Assembly: GCF_014635325.1 (NCBI RefSeq)
Contig: NZ_BMCT01000003.1
Location: 310,001-374,000, forward strand
Source: Azorhizobium oxalatiphilum
Lineage (GTDB): Bacteria; Pseudomonadota; Alphaproteobacteria; Rhizobiales; Xanthobacteraceae
Direction of reading: 5' to 3'
DNA: 64,000 nt
The translations under genes were made by a program, and so were the position numbers. Under the pieces are notes generated by a model. It saw only the letters and a list, made by a program, of their open reading frames with translations, made no database searches and was not told the origin of the DNA. Numbering within the stretch: position 1 is the stretch's first letter; each line of letters starts with the position of its first letter. Below are positions 54,405-62,421 of the stretch, piece after piece.

Positions 54405-55610
54405 TCATTCCGCCGCCACAAGCTTCGGCGCCGGGCGCTCCAGGCGATGGCTCATGCCGTTCTCGTCGAGGAAGGCTTTCAGCTCCTTGAAGCGCAAGGC
54501 GTAGGCCTTCTCGAACGTGCCGAAGTCCGCATTGTCCCAGGCGCGCTGGAAGGAGAAGCGGTCCATCTGGCGGATATCGATGGAGGGAATGCCCAGCGTC
54601 TGCACGAACTCGCGGGTGCGGGTGTCGTAGGTGACGTAGAGCGCCGGCACGCTGTTGGCGAGCGCCAGCAGGTTGCCGTGCAGGCGGAAGCCGGTGACGG
54701 CATCCATCTCCTTCAGGCCCGCTTCGAAGTCCTGTACCGCCTCGAAGACGGCGAGGCTGGACTTGTACATGTTGATGAGCGGGTCGGTGGGACCATAGAA
54801 CCAGTTCTCGGCGGTCAGGCCCTTGATGGCGGTATCGAGAACGTCGGCGGAATTCTCCAGCGCGCCGCGATTGGCGTAGTAGATCTGCTTCTCTTCCAGC
54901 TCACCGGCGCAGAAGATGCGGGTCTTGTACTGCTCGGCCAGCGTGCGGAGCATGTAGCGCTGCAAGGTCTGGCTGCCGTGGGTCTTGCGGCGGAGCGTGA
55001 AGCCCAGATCCTGGATGGCGCCGCTTTCCACGCGGTTGATGCTGATGGTCGGCTTGCGGTGACGGAACACCGTGGGGCAGCCGATGATGCGGGTCTTGCT
55101 GATGCCGATGGACTTCAGCGCCTTCTGCGACAGCTGGCCGCGAATGGCGATGGAGGTGGAACGGTCGGCCACCAGCTGCAGGAAGCGCTTGGTGGATTCG
55201 TTCACATAGTCCTCGGAATTGTCGGGCGTCTGCACGCCGATGCCGAAGGCCATGACCGGCACCTTGGTGCGCTCCAGCAGCGCCGTGATGTTGTCCCACT
55301 TGCCGTTGGTATTGATGTAGTTGGAACCGCGCAGGAACAGGAAATCCAGCTGGTTCAGCTTCTCCACATAGGCGTCCGTCGGCACGGTGTTCTCGCCCGC
55401 ATAGATGGGCTGGACATCGGCGTAATCGAGGATGCGCAGGGAGGATTCAAACACGAAGCAGTCACCGATGTTGGTGAACAGCTTGGTGGCCTTCTCGGGG
55501 TCGCCATAGGTGTGCGTGACCACCCGGTCATGGTCCATCACCTTGCCGGCGGGCATGAGGACGCCGATGCGGGGACGGCGGGCCGGGGTGTGGGACGTGG
55601 GTGCGGGCAT
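54405..55610 (-). CDS. Polysaccharide pyruvyl transferase family protein
   Basis: 401 residues from ATG 55610, GGAGACTTCC before it. RRPRIGVLMPAGKVMDHDRVV, the NIGDCFVFESSLRILDYADV G-D pattern, FLFLRGSNYINTNGKWDNIT and GFRLHGNLLALANSVPALYV match PS_pyruv_trans (CsaB/WcaK-like). Such enzymes add pyruvate ketals to surface polysaccharides. Located in the exopolysaccharide-type region; S. meliloti EPS II carries pyruvyl groups. AT-rich DNA with a TATTGCG-TTG-CGCAATA dyad (55766-55782) lies upstream. Confidence 0.88.
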   Translation of the reverse strand: MPAPTSHTPARRPRIGVLMPAGKVMDHDRVVTHTYGDPEKATKLFTNIGDCFVFESSLRILDYADVQPIYAGENTVPTDAYVEKLNQLDFLFLRGSNYINTNGKWDNITALLERTKVPVMAFGIGVQTPDNSEDYVNESTKRFLQLVADRSTSIAIRGQLSQKALKSIGISKTRIIGCPTVFRHRKPTISINRVESGAIQDLGFTLRRKTHGSQTLQRYMLRTLAEQYKTRIFCAGELEEKQIYYANRGALENSADVLDTAIKGLTAENWFYGPTDPLINMYKSSLAVFEAVQDFEAGLKEMDAVTGFRLHGNLLALANSVPALYVTYDTRTREFVQTLGIPSIDIRQMDRFSFQRAWDNADFGTFEKAYALRFKELKAFLDENGMSHRLERPAPKLVAAE

Positions 55611-55837
55611 GGAAGTCTCCTTCTCGCGTGTCAGGGGCACATCGCGTTCGCAAGGTCGCATTGCGCGCAGGATCGCGCATGGATTGGGTAATAATGATGG
55701 CAGTGCGGTGCCGAAAACTAGAATTCGGCGCGCGATAATCGCAGCAACGGCATCATGTGCCGGAGTATTGCGTTGCGCAATATTAAAAAATTACTTTGGA
55801 ATTCGTGCCAATATCGTCGCGATTGGGAGGCGGCCGA

Positions 55838-57091
55838 TCAGGCCGCCCCCGCCGTGCGCAGGGGCGCCTGTGTCATCCGGCGTCCCAGCAGGCTGCCGAT
55901 GAGGGCCTGCTGGCGGTTGAGGCAACGGTCCAGCGCATAGCGCTCGACAATGGTGCGCCGCGCGTTCTGGCGCAGAGCGGCGAGCCCGGGTCCGCCGTCC
56001 AGCGCTTCCATCATCCGCCCGGTGAGGGCGTCGGTGTCGAAAAAGGGCGTGAGCAGGCCGTTGACGCCGTCGCGCACCACCTCCTCCACCGGCGCGGTGG
56101 CCGAGCCGATGACGAGCGCGCCGCAGGCCATGGCTTCCAGAACCGACCAGGACAGCACGAAGGGATAGGACAGATAGACGTGCGCGGCCGAGACCTGGAA
56201 CAGCCGCATGAGCGAGGCGTGCGGCAGCTTGCCGACGAAGGAGATGCGGGCGGGATCCATGCCGGTCTCCGCCATCATCACATCGCGCCAGCGCCCGCCT
56301 TCCGCCGGCGGGCGTCCGTAGCTGATGCCGTCGCTGCCCGCCACCACGAAGCGGACGTCCGGGCGCAGCCGCGCGACCCGCGCCGCGGCGCGCATGAATT
56401 GGGGGAAGCCCCGATAGGGTTCCAGATCCCGCGCGGCATAGGTGATGACCGGATCGCCGGGCGCGAGGATGGTGCCGTCCGGTAGGCGAAAGCGGGCGCG
56501 GGGCTCGGGCCGGAAGGTGCGCACGTCGATGCCGTCATGGCAGGTGGCGATGCGGGACTGATAGGCGCCGGGGTACCGGCTCTTCTGCCATTGCGTCGGG
56601 CTGACGCCGCCGTCCAGCGCATCCAGCGTGAGCAACTGCGCGCTGTTCCGCAGCCGCAGGCGCTGGCGGTCATCCGGGGGCACGGGGAGGTCCGGGTCGA
56701 AACCGGCATCGCCGCCTTCCGCGCGATGGTAATATTCGCAATAGCCGATGAGTGGCGTCGAGGGCAGCACGTCCTTAGCGAAGATGAGACCGCCCCAGCC
56801 CATATGGCCATAGACGATGTCCGGCGGGCCATCGAGGCGCGTCAGTGCCGCCAGCGTGTCGGCCACGCGGTATCCGATGCGGACATGCTGTTCCGGTGTT
56901 GCAAGGTGTGGGGTGGCGTCCAGCCGGCCATGGGGGGCGAGCTCGGCACGGTGGCGCACGGTGCGCACGCCCGGCAGGGCCTGATCGGTGGTTTCGCAGA
57001 TGAGCGTCACCTCCCAGCCCTCATGGGCGAGGGCGGGTGCCAGATGCACGAACTGTCCGGGTCCGCGACGATGAATGAAGACGATGCGCAT
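55838..57091 (-). CDS. GT4-family glycosyltransferase
   Basis: 417 residues from MRIVFIHRRGPGQFVHLAPA; longer upstream frame not used. The Rossmann-type N-terminal half includes YGHMGWGGLIFAKDVLPST and IGYCEYYHRAEGGDAGF. The C-terminal half has PVITYAARDLEPYRGFPQFM, VRFVVAGSDG, ISFVGKLPHASLMRLFQVSA and the retaining E-x7-E region SWSVLEAMACGALVIGSATA. It resembles ExpE7-like glycosyltransferases of exopolysaccharide loci. 77 bp downstream of the marR gene, on the same strand. Confidence 0.9.
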   Translation of the reverse strand: MRIVFIHRRGPGQFVHLAPALAHEGWEVTLICETTDQALPGVRTVRHRAELAPHGRLDATPHLATPEQHVRIGYRVADTLAALTRLDGPPDIVYGHMGWGGLIFAKDVLPSTPLIGYCEYYHRAEGGDAGFDPDLPVPPDDRQRLRLRNSAQLLTLDALDGGVSPTQWQKSRYPGAYQSRIATCHDGIDVRTFRPEPRARFRLPDGTILAPGDPVITYAARDLEPYRGFPQFMRAAARVARLRPDVRFVVAGSDGISYGRPPAEGGRWRDVMMAETGMDPARISFVGKLPHASLMRLFQVSAAHVYLSYPFVLSWSVLEAMACGALVIGSATAPVEEVVRDGVNGLLTPFFDTDALTGRMMEALDGGPGLAALRQNARRTIVERYALDRCLNRQQALIGSLLGRRMTQAPLRTAGAA

Positions 57092-57168
57092 TCGATCCTT
57101 CAGATGAGCCGCATGCTTGGGATTTGGGGAATCATGCGGGGCCCGCCCATGACGGGGCGGGCCCGGGC

Positions 57169-57780
57169 TCAGGCGGCGGTGCCGTAACGCAGGGCGTTGG
57201 TCCAGACGAACTCCATCCGGCGCAGCATCGCATAGGCGATGCACAGCTCCCGCTCCTCATCGGCATCGCGGGCCACCTGGCGGTGATAATTTTCGTCCAC
57301 CCCGCGGATCATCTCGCACAGATGCCGCCCCTTTGCGTCCAGCCGGAGCCGGGCGGAGCGGCGGTCACGGGCGGATGCCGTGCGCAGGATGTAGTTTGCT
57401 TCGAGGAGCTGTTTCAGGTTGTAGGACGCGTTGGACCCCAGATAGTGCCCACGTTCCAGCAGATCCCGGACGGACAGTTCCTCGTCGCCGATGGTCAGCA
57501 GAAGCATGACCTGCGCGGGACTGATGTCGTCGATGCCCAGCCGGGTGAGTTCCACCCGCAGGAGATCGCAATAACGCCGATGAACCCGCTCGATGACGCG
57601 AACGAGTTCAAGATGGGTAATGGTTTCTGAGGGGGTGGGTATCTGTACCTCCGCCACCTCGGGCTCTGACTGCTCACCTGATACGGGCTCCGGGAAGCTC
57701 GCGGGGATCAGCTCGCTCCAACGCACTGCGAACTCTGTCCGCGTATCCTCAACCAAGGTCTGCTCAATCTTCTGAGTCAT
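57169..57780 (-). CDS. MarR-family regulator, ExpG/WggR-like
   Basis: 203 residues. A ~55-residue acidic N-terminal extension is followed by the MarR winged helix: HRRYCDLLRVELTRLGIDDI, SPAQVMLLLTIGDEELSVRD, LGSNASYNLKQLLEANYILR and ARDRRSARLRLDAKGRHLCE. The order and length resemble S. meliloti ExpG/WggR, an activator of galactoglucan synthesis, and related MarR proteins. It is divergent from the T1SS genes; two dyads and a PHO-box-like array lie in the shared intergenic region. Identity with ExpG is inferred from context, not by alignment. Confidence 0.85.
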   Translation of the reverse strand: MTQKIEQTLVEDTRTEFAVRWSELIPASFPEPVSGEQSEPEVAEVQIPTPSETITHLELVRVIERVHRRYCDLLRVELTRLGIDDISPAQVMLLLTIGDEELSVRDLLERGHYLGSNASYNLKQLLEANYILRTASARDRRSARLRLDAKGRHLCEMIRGVDENYHRQVARDADEERELCIAYAMLRRMEFVWTNALRYGTAA

Positions 57781-57793
57781 CAGGTCGCCTCTC

Positions 57794-57859
57794 GTTCGAA
57801 TTTATCCTGAATTTCGAACTAACCTCCCGTTCCGATCGATGTTCCAACGTTACCGTTGG
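57794..57859. promoter_or_regulatory. Two dyads between marR and the T1SS genes
   Basis: GTTCGAA-12-TTCGAAC (57794-57819) is close to the marR start and CCAACG-TTAC-CGTTGG (57844-57859) is nearer the PHO-like array. Both are perfect in their arms and of the size used by MarR dimers. Confidence 0.5.
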
Positions 57860-57861
57860 CT

Positions 57862-57922
57862 ATTCATTGATGGTTCATATGTCGTTCATTTATCGTTCAT
57901 GCCATCATCTCTCCATTATGCT
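57862..57922 (+). promoter_or_regulatory. PHO-box-like array and -10 upstream of the T1SS genes
   Basis: R-TTCAT units start at 57862, 57873, 57884 and 57895 with a period of exactly 11 bp. The half-sites TATTCAT, GGTTCAT, CGTTCAT and CGTTCAT are each separated by four AT-rich bases, the layout of PhoB direct repeats (CTGTCAT-N4-CTGTCAT). TATGCT (57917-57922) is a candidate -10 at 16 bases after the last half-site. Confidence 0.6.
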
Positions 57923-58053
57923 ATGAAGAGTGACGGTAACGTCTCGAAGGTACGACGTAATGAGGCGATGATAGGGAAAATCATCGCAGATTTGAAGATG
58001 TTTCTAGTTTTGGCCAATAATCTTCAGGCCGCCGGTAGGAAGGTGGGTTGCGC

Positions 58054-59769
58054 ATGGCTGTTCAGCAGTCCGACATGCAGACATTGATCAAGGATGGCCG
58101 GCGCACGTTCGTCGCGGGCCTGACCTATGCCGCTGCCTTGAGCGGCTTCATCACGCTGCTTCAGCTGACTGTCCCCCTGTTCATGCTTCAGGTGCATGAT
58201 CGCGTGATTAATTCACGCAGTTACGACACGCTGGCGATGCTGGCGATTCTTGCTGGCGGAGGACTACTACTCTACGGCATCCTCGAGTTTATCCGCGCGC
58301 TGACCTTCCAGGCCATGGCCGGGACGCTGGTGCGGCGGCTGAACCTGCCCACGCTGGAGGCTGCGCTGTCCGCTTCCGTGGCCGGCGGGGCGGTGAAGGC
58401 CTCGCAGGTGCTGCGCGATCTGGCGGACCTGCGCACCTTCCTCACCTCAAGCGCCGTCGTGGCGCCATTGGAGGGGATGTGGTGCCCGATCTATCTGGTG
58501 GTGCTGTTCGCCCTGCATCCCTATTACGGAATCCTGGCGGTGGTCTCCGCCGGCATTCTCGTGGCGCTCGGTCTGCTGTCGGACATGTTCACCCGCCAGA
58601 TGACCAAGGAGGCCAATCAGGCGCATATCGAGAACATCTCGCGCATCAGCGGTACGCTGCGCCATTCGGAAGCCATCGAGGCGATGGGCATGCTGCCGGC
58701 CCTCGCACGGCGCTGGCGCTCCGACCAGGTGCATGCGGCGGACCTCTCCAACCTCGCCAATGCCCGTGGCCGCGGCATGCACACGACCACGCGCGTGCTG
58801 CGCCTGTTCATGCAGATCGCGGCCCTGTCGCTGGGCGCCTCGCTGGTGATCGACGGCACCGCGTCGCCGGGCTCCATGATCGGCGCCACCATCGTCATGA
58901 GCCGCCTGCTGGCGCCGTTCGACAGCCTGACCGACAACTGGAAATCGTGGATCGCCGCTTCCTCTGCCTGGAACCGTATCCGCGAGCTTCTGGAAAGCCA
59001 CCAGTCGAGCCGCGACTCCATCCCCACCCCGCCGTGCGAGGGGCCGCTGGAAGTGGACGGGCTGATCTATGTGCCCCCCGGCCGCGACCTGCCGGTCATC
59101 AAGGGCATCGGCTTCACGGTGGAGCCGGGCACGATCCTCGGCGTGGTCGGCCCCTCGGCGGCCGGCAAGTCCACCTTGGCCCGCCTGATGGTGGGGGCCG
59201 CCAAGCCCACGGCGGGCGGCATCTATCTGGACGGCCACAATGTCTATCTGTGGGAGCGCGGTTCCTTCGGCCACATGACCGGCTATCTGCCGCAGTCGGT
59301 TTCGCTGCTGGACGGCACCATCCGCGAGAACATCGCCCGCATGCGCGAGGCGGATCCGCGCCTCGTCATCGAGGCGGCGCGTCTTGCCGGCGTCCATGAG
59401 ATGATCGGCCGCCTGCCGCTCGGCTATGATACGCCGGTGGGAGATGGGCGCTTCACGCTGTCCGGCGGGCAGAAGCAGCGCATCGCGCTGGCGCGTGCCG
59501 TCTATGGCCGCCCGCGCCTGCTGGTGCTGGATGAGCCCAACGCCAATCTCGATGCCGAGGGCGAGGCGGCCCTGATGCGGGCCATGCGTGCCTTGCGGGA
59601 CGATGGCACCATCGTGGTCGTCATCGCCCATCGCCCGGCGATCATGGAATGCGCTGACAAGCTGCTGGTGCTGCAGGACGGCCGCATCGCCCAGTTCGGC
59701 GACCGGACCTCCATCGTCGCGACCCTCGCGCCACCGCGTAAACGCGCCGGAACAGGAGATGCCGCATGA
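58054..59769 (+). CDS. Type I secretion ABC transporter (PrtD/ExpD1-like)
   Basis: 571 residues from ATG 58054; GGAAGG upstream; TTG 58048 is an alternative. No C39 peptidase domain at the N-terminus. Five to six helices in residues 15-310 (YAAALSGFITLLQLTVPLFM, LFMQIAALSLGASLVI) form the membrane domain. ATPase: Walker A GPSAAGKST (~366), LSGGQKQRIALARA (~469), Walker B RLLVLDEPNANLD (~489) and the H-loop VVVIAHRP. It exports C-terminal-signal substrates, here most likely the RTX protein at 61617. The HlyD gene overlaps its stop by four bases (ATGA). Confidence 0.95.
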   Translation: MAVQQSDMQTLIKDGRRTFVAGLTYAAALSGFITLLQLTVPLFMLQVHDRVINSRSYDTLAMLAILAGGGLLLYGILEFIRALTFQAMAGTLVRRLNLPTLEAALSASVAGGAVKASQVLRDLADLRTFLTSSAVVAPLEGMWCPIYLVVLFALHPYYGILAVVSAGILVALGLLSDMFTRQMTKEANQAHIENISRISGTLRHSEAIEAMGMLPALARRWRSDQVHAADLSNLANARGRGMHTTTRVLRLFMQIAALSLGASLVIDGTASPGSMIGATIVMSRLLAPFDSLTDNWKSWIAASSAWNRIRELLESHQSSRDSIPTPPCEGPLEVDGLIYVPPGRDLPVIKGIGFTVEPGTILGVVGPSAAGKSTLARLMVGAAKPTAGGIYLDGHNVYLWERGSFGHMTGYLPQSVSLLDGTIRENIARMREADPRLVIEAARLAGVHEMIGRLPLGYDTPVGDGRFTLSGGQKQRIALARAVYGRPRLLVLDEPNANLDAEGEAALMRAMRALRDDGTIVVVIAHRPAIMECADKLLVLQDGRIAQFGDRTSIVATLAPPRKRAGTGDAA

Positions 59770-61202
59770 CCGAGACCGGCGAACTGATCCGCCCCACCTC
59801 GCCTGAGAAGCGCGAGAAGCTGAGCCGCGCGGCGGCCCGGCGTGCGGAGATCCTGCCGCCCGAGAACACCTCCGGTGGCGAAGCCTGGTACCAGGTGCTG
59901 GAGCGTGAGCAGATCGACACCGCCGCCAGCCTGCGCAAACCGGTGATCGCCGGCACGCTGGCCGTGGTGCTGGGCTTCGGCGGCTTTCTCGGCTGGGCTT
60001 TTTCGGCCGATCTCGACTCCGCCTCGGTGGTCACTGGCACGGTGGTCGTGGATTCGAAGAAGAAGACCGTGAGCCACCTTGAAGGTGGCATCCTCAAGCG
60101 CCTGCTCGTGCAGGAAGGCGACCTCGTAAAAGAGGGCCAGCCCGTGGCGCAGCTGGACGACACGCGCGCCCGCTCGGATCTCGAGCAGTTCCTGGGCAAG
60201 CGTGTGGGGCTCATGGCGAAGCTGGCGCGCCTGCGGGCCGAGCAGAGCGGGGCCGAGAAGGTCGATTATCCGACGCTCGTGCTCGATCCCAAGAATCCCA
60301 TCGCCGTCGATGTGCTTGCGGCGGAACAGCGCCTCTTCCAGCGGCGCAGGGATGCCTATCTCGGCAAGGTGACGATCCAGCGCAAGGAGATCGAGCAGCG
60401 CGTGGCCGAGCAGCAGTCTCTCACCGCGCTCATCGACGCCAGCCAGAAGCAGCGCGAGTTCATCGGCCAGCGTCTCGCCGGCATGAAGGAGCTGGCGCAG
60501 AAGGGTTTCGTCGGCAAGGCGCAGCTGCTGGAGCAGGAGGCGCGCATGTCCGAACTGGTCGGGCAGGCGGGCAATTATCAGGCCCAGACAGCGAAATCCG
60601 AGCAGGCCAAGGCCAGCGCGGAAGCAACGCTGGCCAGCATCGACCTGGACTGGCAGAGCGATGTCGCCACGCAGCTGCAGGAGGCGCAGCTCATGCTCAA
60701 CGAGGTGGAGAGCCAGATCACCTCGGCCAAGGATATTATGGACCGCCTCACCGTGCGCTCGCCCCAGGATGGCGCGGTGGTGAACATTCAGATGCGCACG
60801 CCCGGCGGCGCCATACCCGCCGGACAGGCAATCATGGACGTGGTGCCCGAGAAGGAGCCCATGGTGGTGGAGGGGAAGCTCGGCACGCGCGAGATCGCTT
60901 CCGTGCGCGTGGGCGGCAAAACGCAGGTTCGCCTGACGGCCTACGATCACCGCGTGCTCGCCCCTCTTGAAGGAAAGCTCACTTACGTGGCGGCGGATCA
61001 GACCATCGATCCCCAGACGCAGAACACCTATTACGTGATCCGCGCGGAGATCGATCAGGCACAGCTGGCCAATCATCCCAAGGTGGCGCTCTATCCCGGC
61101 ATGCCGGCGGAATTGCTGGTGCTGAAGAAGCCCCGCCGGGCCATCGACTATCTGTTCGAGCCGGTCACAGAGAGCTTCAATCGCGCCTTCCGCGAGAATT
61201 GA
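59766..61202 (+). CDS. HlyD-family type I secretion adaptor (PrtE/ExpD2-like)
   Basis: 478 residues. ATGA overlap with the ABC gene. About 60 cytoplasmic residues lead to one membrane helix (VIAGTLAVVLGFGGFLGWAF). The periplasmic part has the lipoyl half-motif GTVVVDSKKKTVSHLEGGIL, a long alpha-helical coiled coil (residues ~150-310, e.g. QRKEIEQRVAEQQSLTALID), the second half-motif VRSPQDGAVVNIQMRTPGG and a C-terminal beta-barrel. Joins ABC and TolC-type outer-membrane protein; no TolC gene is in the window. A terminator follows. Confidence 0.95.
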   Translation: MTETGELIRPTSPEKREKLSRAAARRAEILPPENTSGGEAWYQVLEREQIDTAASLRKPVIAGTLAVVLGFGGFLGWAFSADLDSASVVTGTVVVDSKKKTVSHLEGGILKRLLVQEGDLVKEGQPVAQLDDTRARSDLEQFLGKRVGLMAKLARLRAEQSGAEKVDYPTLVLDPKNPIAVDVLAAEQRLFQRRRDAYLGKVTIQRKEIEQRVAEQQSLTALIDASQKQREFIGQRLAGMKELAQKGFVGKAQLLEQEARMSELVGQAGNYQAQTAKSEQAKASAEATLASIDLDWQSDVATQLQEAQLMLNEVESQITSAKDIMDRLTVRSPQDGAVVNIQMRTPGGAIPAGQAIMDVVPEKEPMVVEGKLGTREIASVRVGGKTQVRLTAYDHRVLAPLEGKLTYVAADQTIDPQTQNTYYVIRAEIDQAQLANHPKVALYPGMPAELLVLKKPRRAIDYLFEPVTESFNRAFREN

Positions 61203-61213
61203 TGCACTGCAAT

Positions 61214-61248
61214 GGCCGGGGCGGTAATATTTGCCGCCCTGGCCTTTT
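61214..61248 (+). terminator. Rho-independent terminator after HlyD gene
   Basis: 11-bp stem GGCCGGGGCGG / CCGCCCTGGCC (one G-T pair) followed by TTTTATT, 12 bases after the stop. It separates the exporter genes from the RTX gene. Confidence 0.8.
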
Positions 61249-61267
61249 ATTCGGGAAAGTAATTTGA

Positions 61268-61345
61268 ATATTGAATCATTTTGATCCGACTCATGATTCA
61301 ATATGTTCCTTGTTAGTCTGAATTGGCGCAGTCTAAGACTATAAT
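61268..61345 (+). promoter_or_regulatory. Palindrome and promoter of the RTX gene
   Basis: ATATTGAATCAT (61268-61279) and ATGATTCAATAT (61293-61304) form a perfect 12-bp inverted repeat. 35 bases on is TATAAT (61340-61345) with a poor -35 (TCTGAA). This suggests an activator-dependent promoter. The 5' leader would be about 265 nt. Confidence 0.55.
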
Positions 61346-61616
61346 AAACCTCAAAGAAATCTTGTTTTCCCCTTCCGGGCTGACCTCTCGTTGCGTATGA
61401 TGCGTTGCGTCGGAACTGTTGGTATTTCGTTTTGCAGTTGCGTCATCCTCGAACGCGAACAACGCGTTCCCCATGGGGGCGGAACCAGATCGGGCAAGTG
61501 CGCCGATCCTGCGTAAACCGTCTCTGAAACCTATGCCGGAACGCCATCATGGCCCTCATGTCCTCTTCCCCGGGGGATGGGTGTGGTGGAGCCGTTCCGG
61601 AACGACGGAGACAGCC

Positions 61617-62276
61617 ATGGCGACCATTGAAGGAAGCGCCTACGACGATGCGCTTCTCGGAAGCCGGTTCCACGACGCGATCTTCGCCCATGGCGGCGAC
61701 GACACCGTGTTCGCCGGTGAAGGGCACGACTTGGTCTTCGGTGAAGACGGATCTGACAGCCTGTTCGGCGAAGCGGGTGATGACACCCTGTTCGGCGGTG
61801 CAGGTGACGACCAGCTGTTCGGCGGTGAGGGCAGCGACACGCTGTCCGGTGGCGCCGGCAATGACTATCTCGATGGCGGTGTCGGTGACGACAATCTGCT
61901 CGGCGGTGACGGCGATGACGTCCTGCTCGGCGGTGCCGGCAATGACTTCCTCTCCGGCGGCGCAGGCGATGATCTCATCGAAGGCGGTGCCGGCGATGAT
62001 CTGATGCTCGGCGGCGCCGGTCACGACGTCTTCGTCTTCAACGGCGGCGGCGGCAGCGATGTGATCCTGGACTTCCAGGCCGGCACCGACATGCTGGACA
62101 TCGCCAAGGGCATCAACGGCACCGACATCACCTCCGCGGAAGATGTCGCGTCCCGTGCCACTGACGTGGGCGGTAACACGGTTATCGACCTCGGCAATGG
62201 CGACACCATCACGCTTCACGGCGTGAGCGTGGACGACGTTCAGGACAATCCGACGTCCTTCTTCACCGTGCACTGA
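61617..62276 (+). CDS. RTX calcium-binding protein (ExpE1-like), probable T1SS substrate
   Basis: 219 residues from MATIEGSAYDDALLGSRF, GGAG seven bases upstream; the frame back to 61419 is not used. Residues ~20-140 are about 13 nonapeptide repeats G-G-x-G-x-D-x-L/F-x (GGAGDDQLFGGEGSDTL and so on), which bind calcium in a parallel beta-roll. The C-terminal ~70 residues (SDVILDFQAGTDMLDIAKGI to SFFTVH) resemble T1SS signal regions (M10/serralysin-C-like). It is about half the length of typical ExpE1 proteins. Located just after its presumed exporter. Confidence 0.9.
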   Translation: MATIEGSAYDDALLGSRFHDAIFAHGGDDTVFAGEGHDLVFGEDGSDSLFGEAGDDTLFGGAGDDQLFGGEGSDTLSGGAGNDYLDGGVGDDNLLGGDGDDVLLGGAGNDFLSGGAGDDLIEGGAGDDLMLGGAGHDVFVFNGGGGSDVILDFQAGTDMLDIAKGINGTDITSAEDVASRATDVGGNTVIDLGNGDTITLHGVSVDDVQDNPTSFFTVH

Positions 62277-62292
62277 TCACGCGTGCTGAAGC

Positions 62293-62355
62293 GCGCAGGG
62301 CTCGCGCCCTGCGCCAATGCGAGGAATCGGCCGGCCTCCCCCTCCCGGCCGGCCG
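62293..62355 (+). terminator. Two hairpins after the RTX gene
   Basis: GCGCAGGG / CCCTGCGC (62293-62314) and CGGCCGGCC / GGCCGGCCG (62328-62355). Only a short TTCTT follows, so termination may be incomplete. Confidence 0.5.
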
Positions 62356-62421
62356 GTTCTTCCCCCCGCGTGCGACCGATGTCGCGTGCGTTGCTCCGAT
62401 ATTTCATTGAGGTGACGGCCC

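Noticed and set aside
58054-59769. Peptidase-containing ABC transporter for the Nif11-like peptides
   Set aside because: The N-terminus begins directly with the membrane domain and lacks the C39 Cys/His motifs; the adjacent RTX protein is the better substrate.
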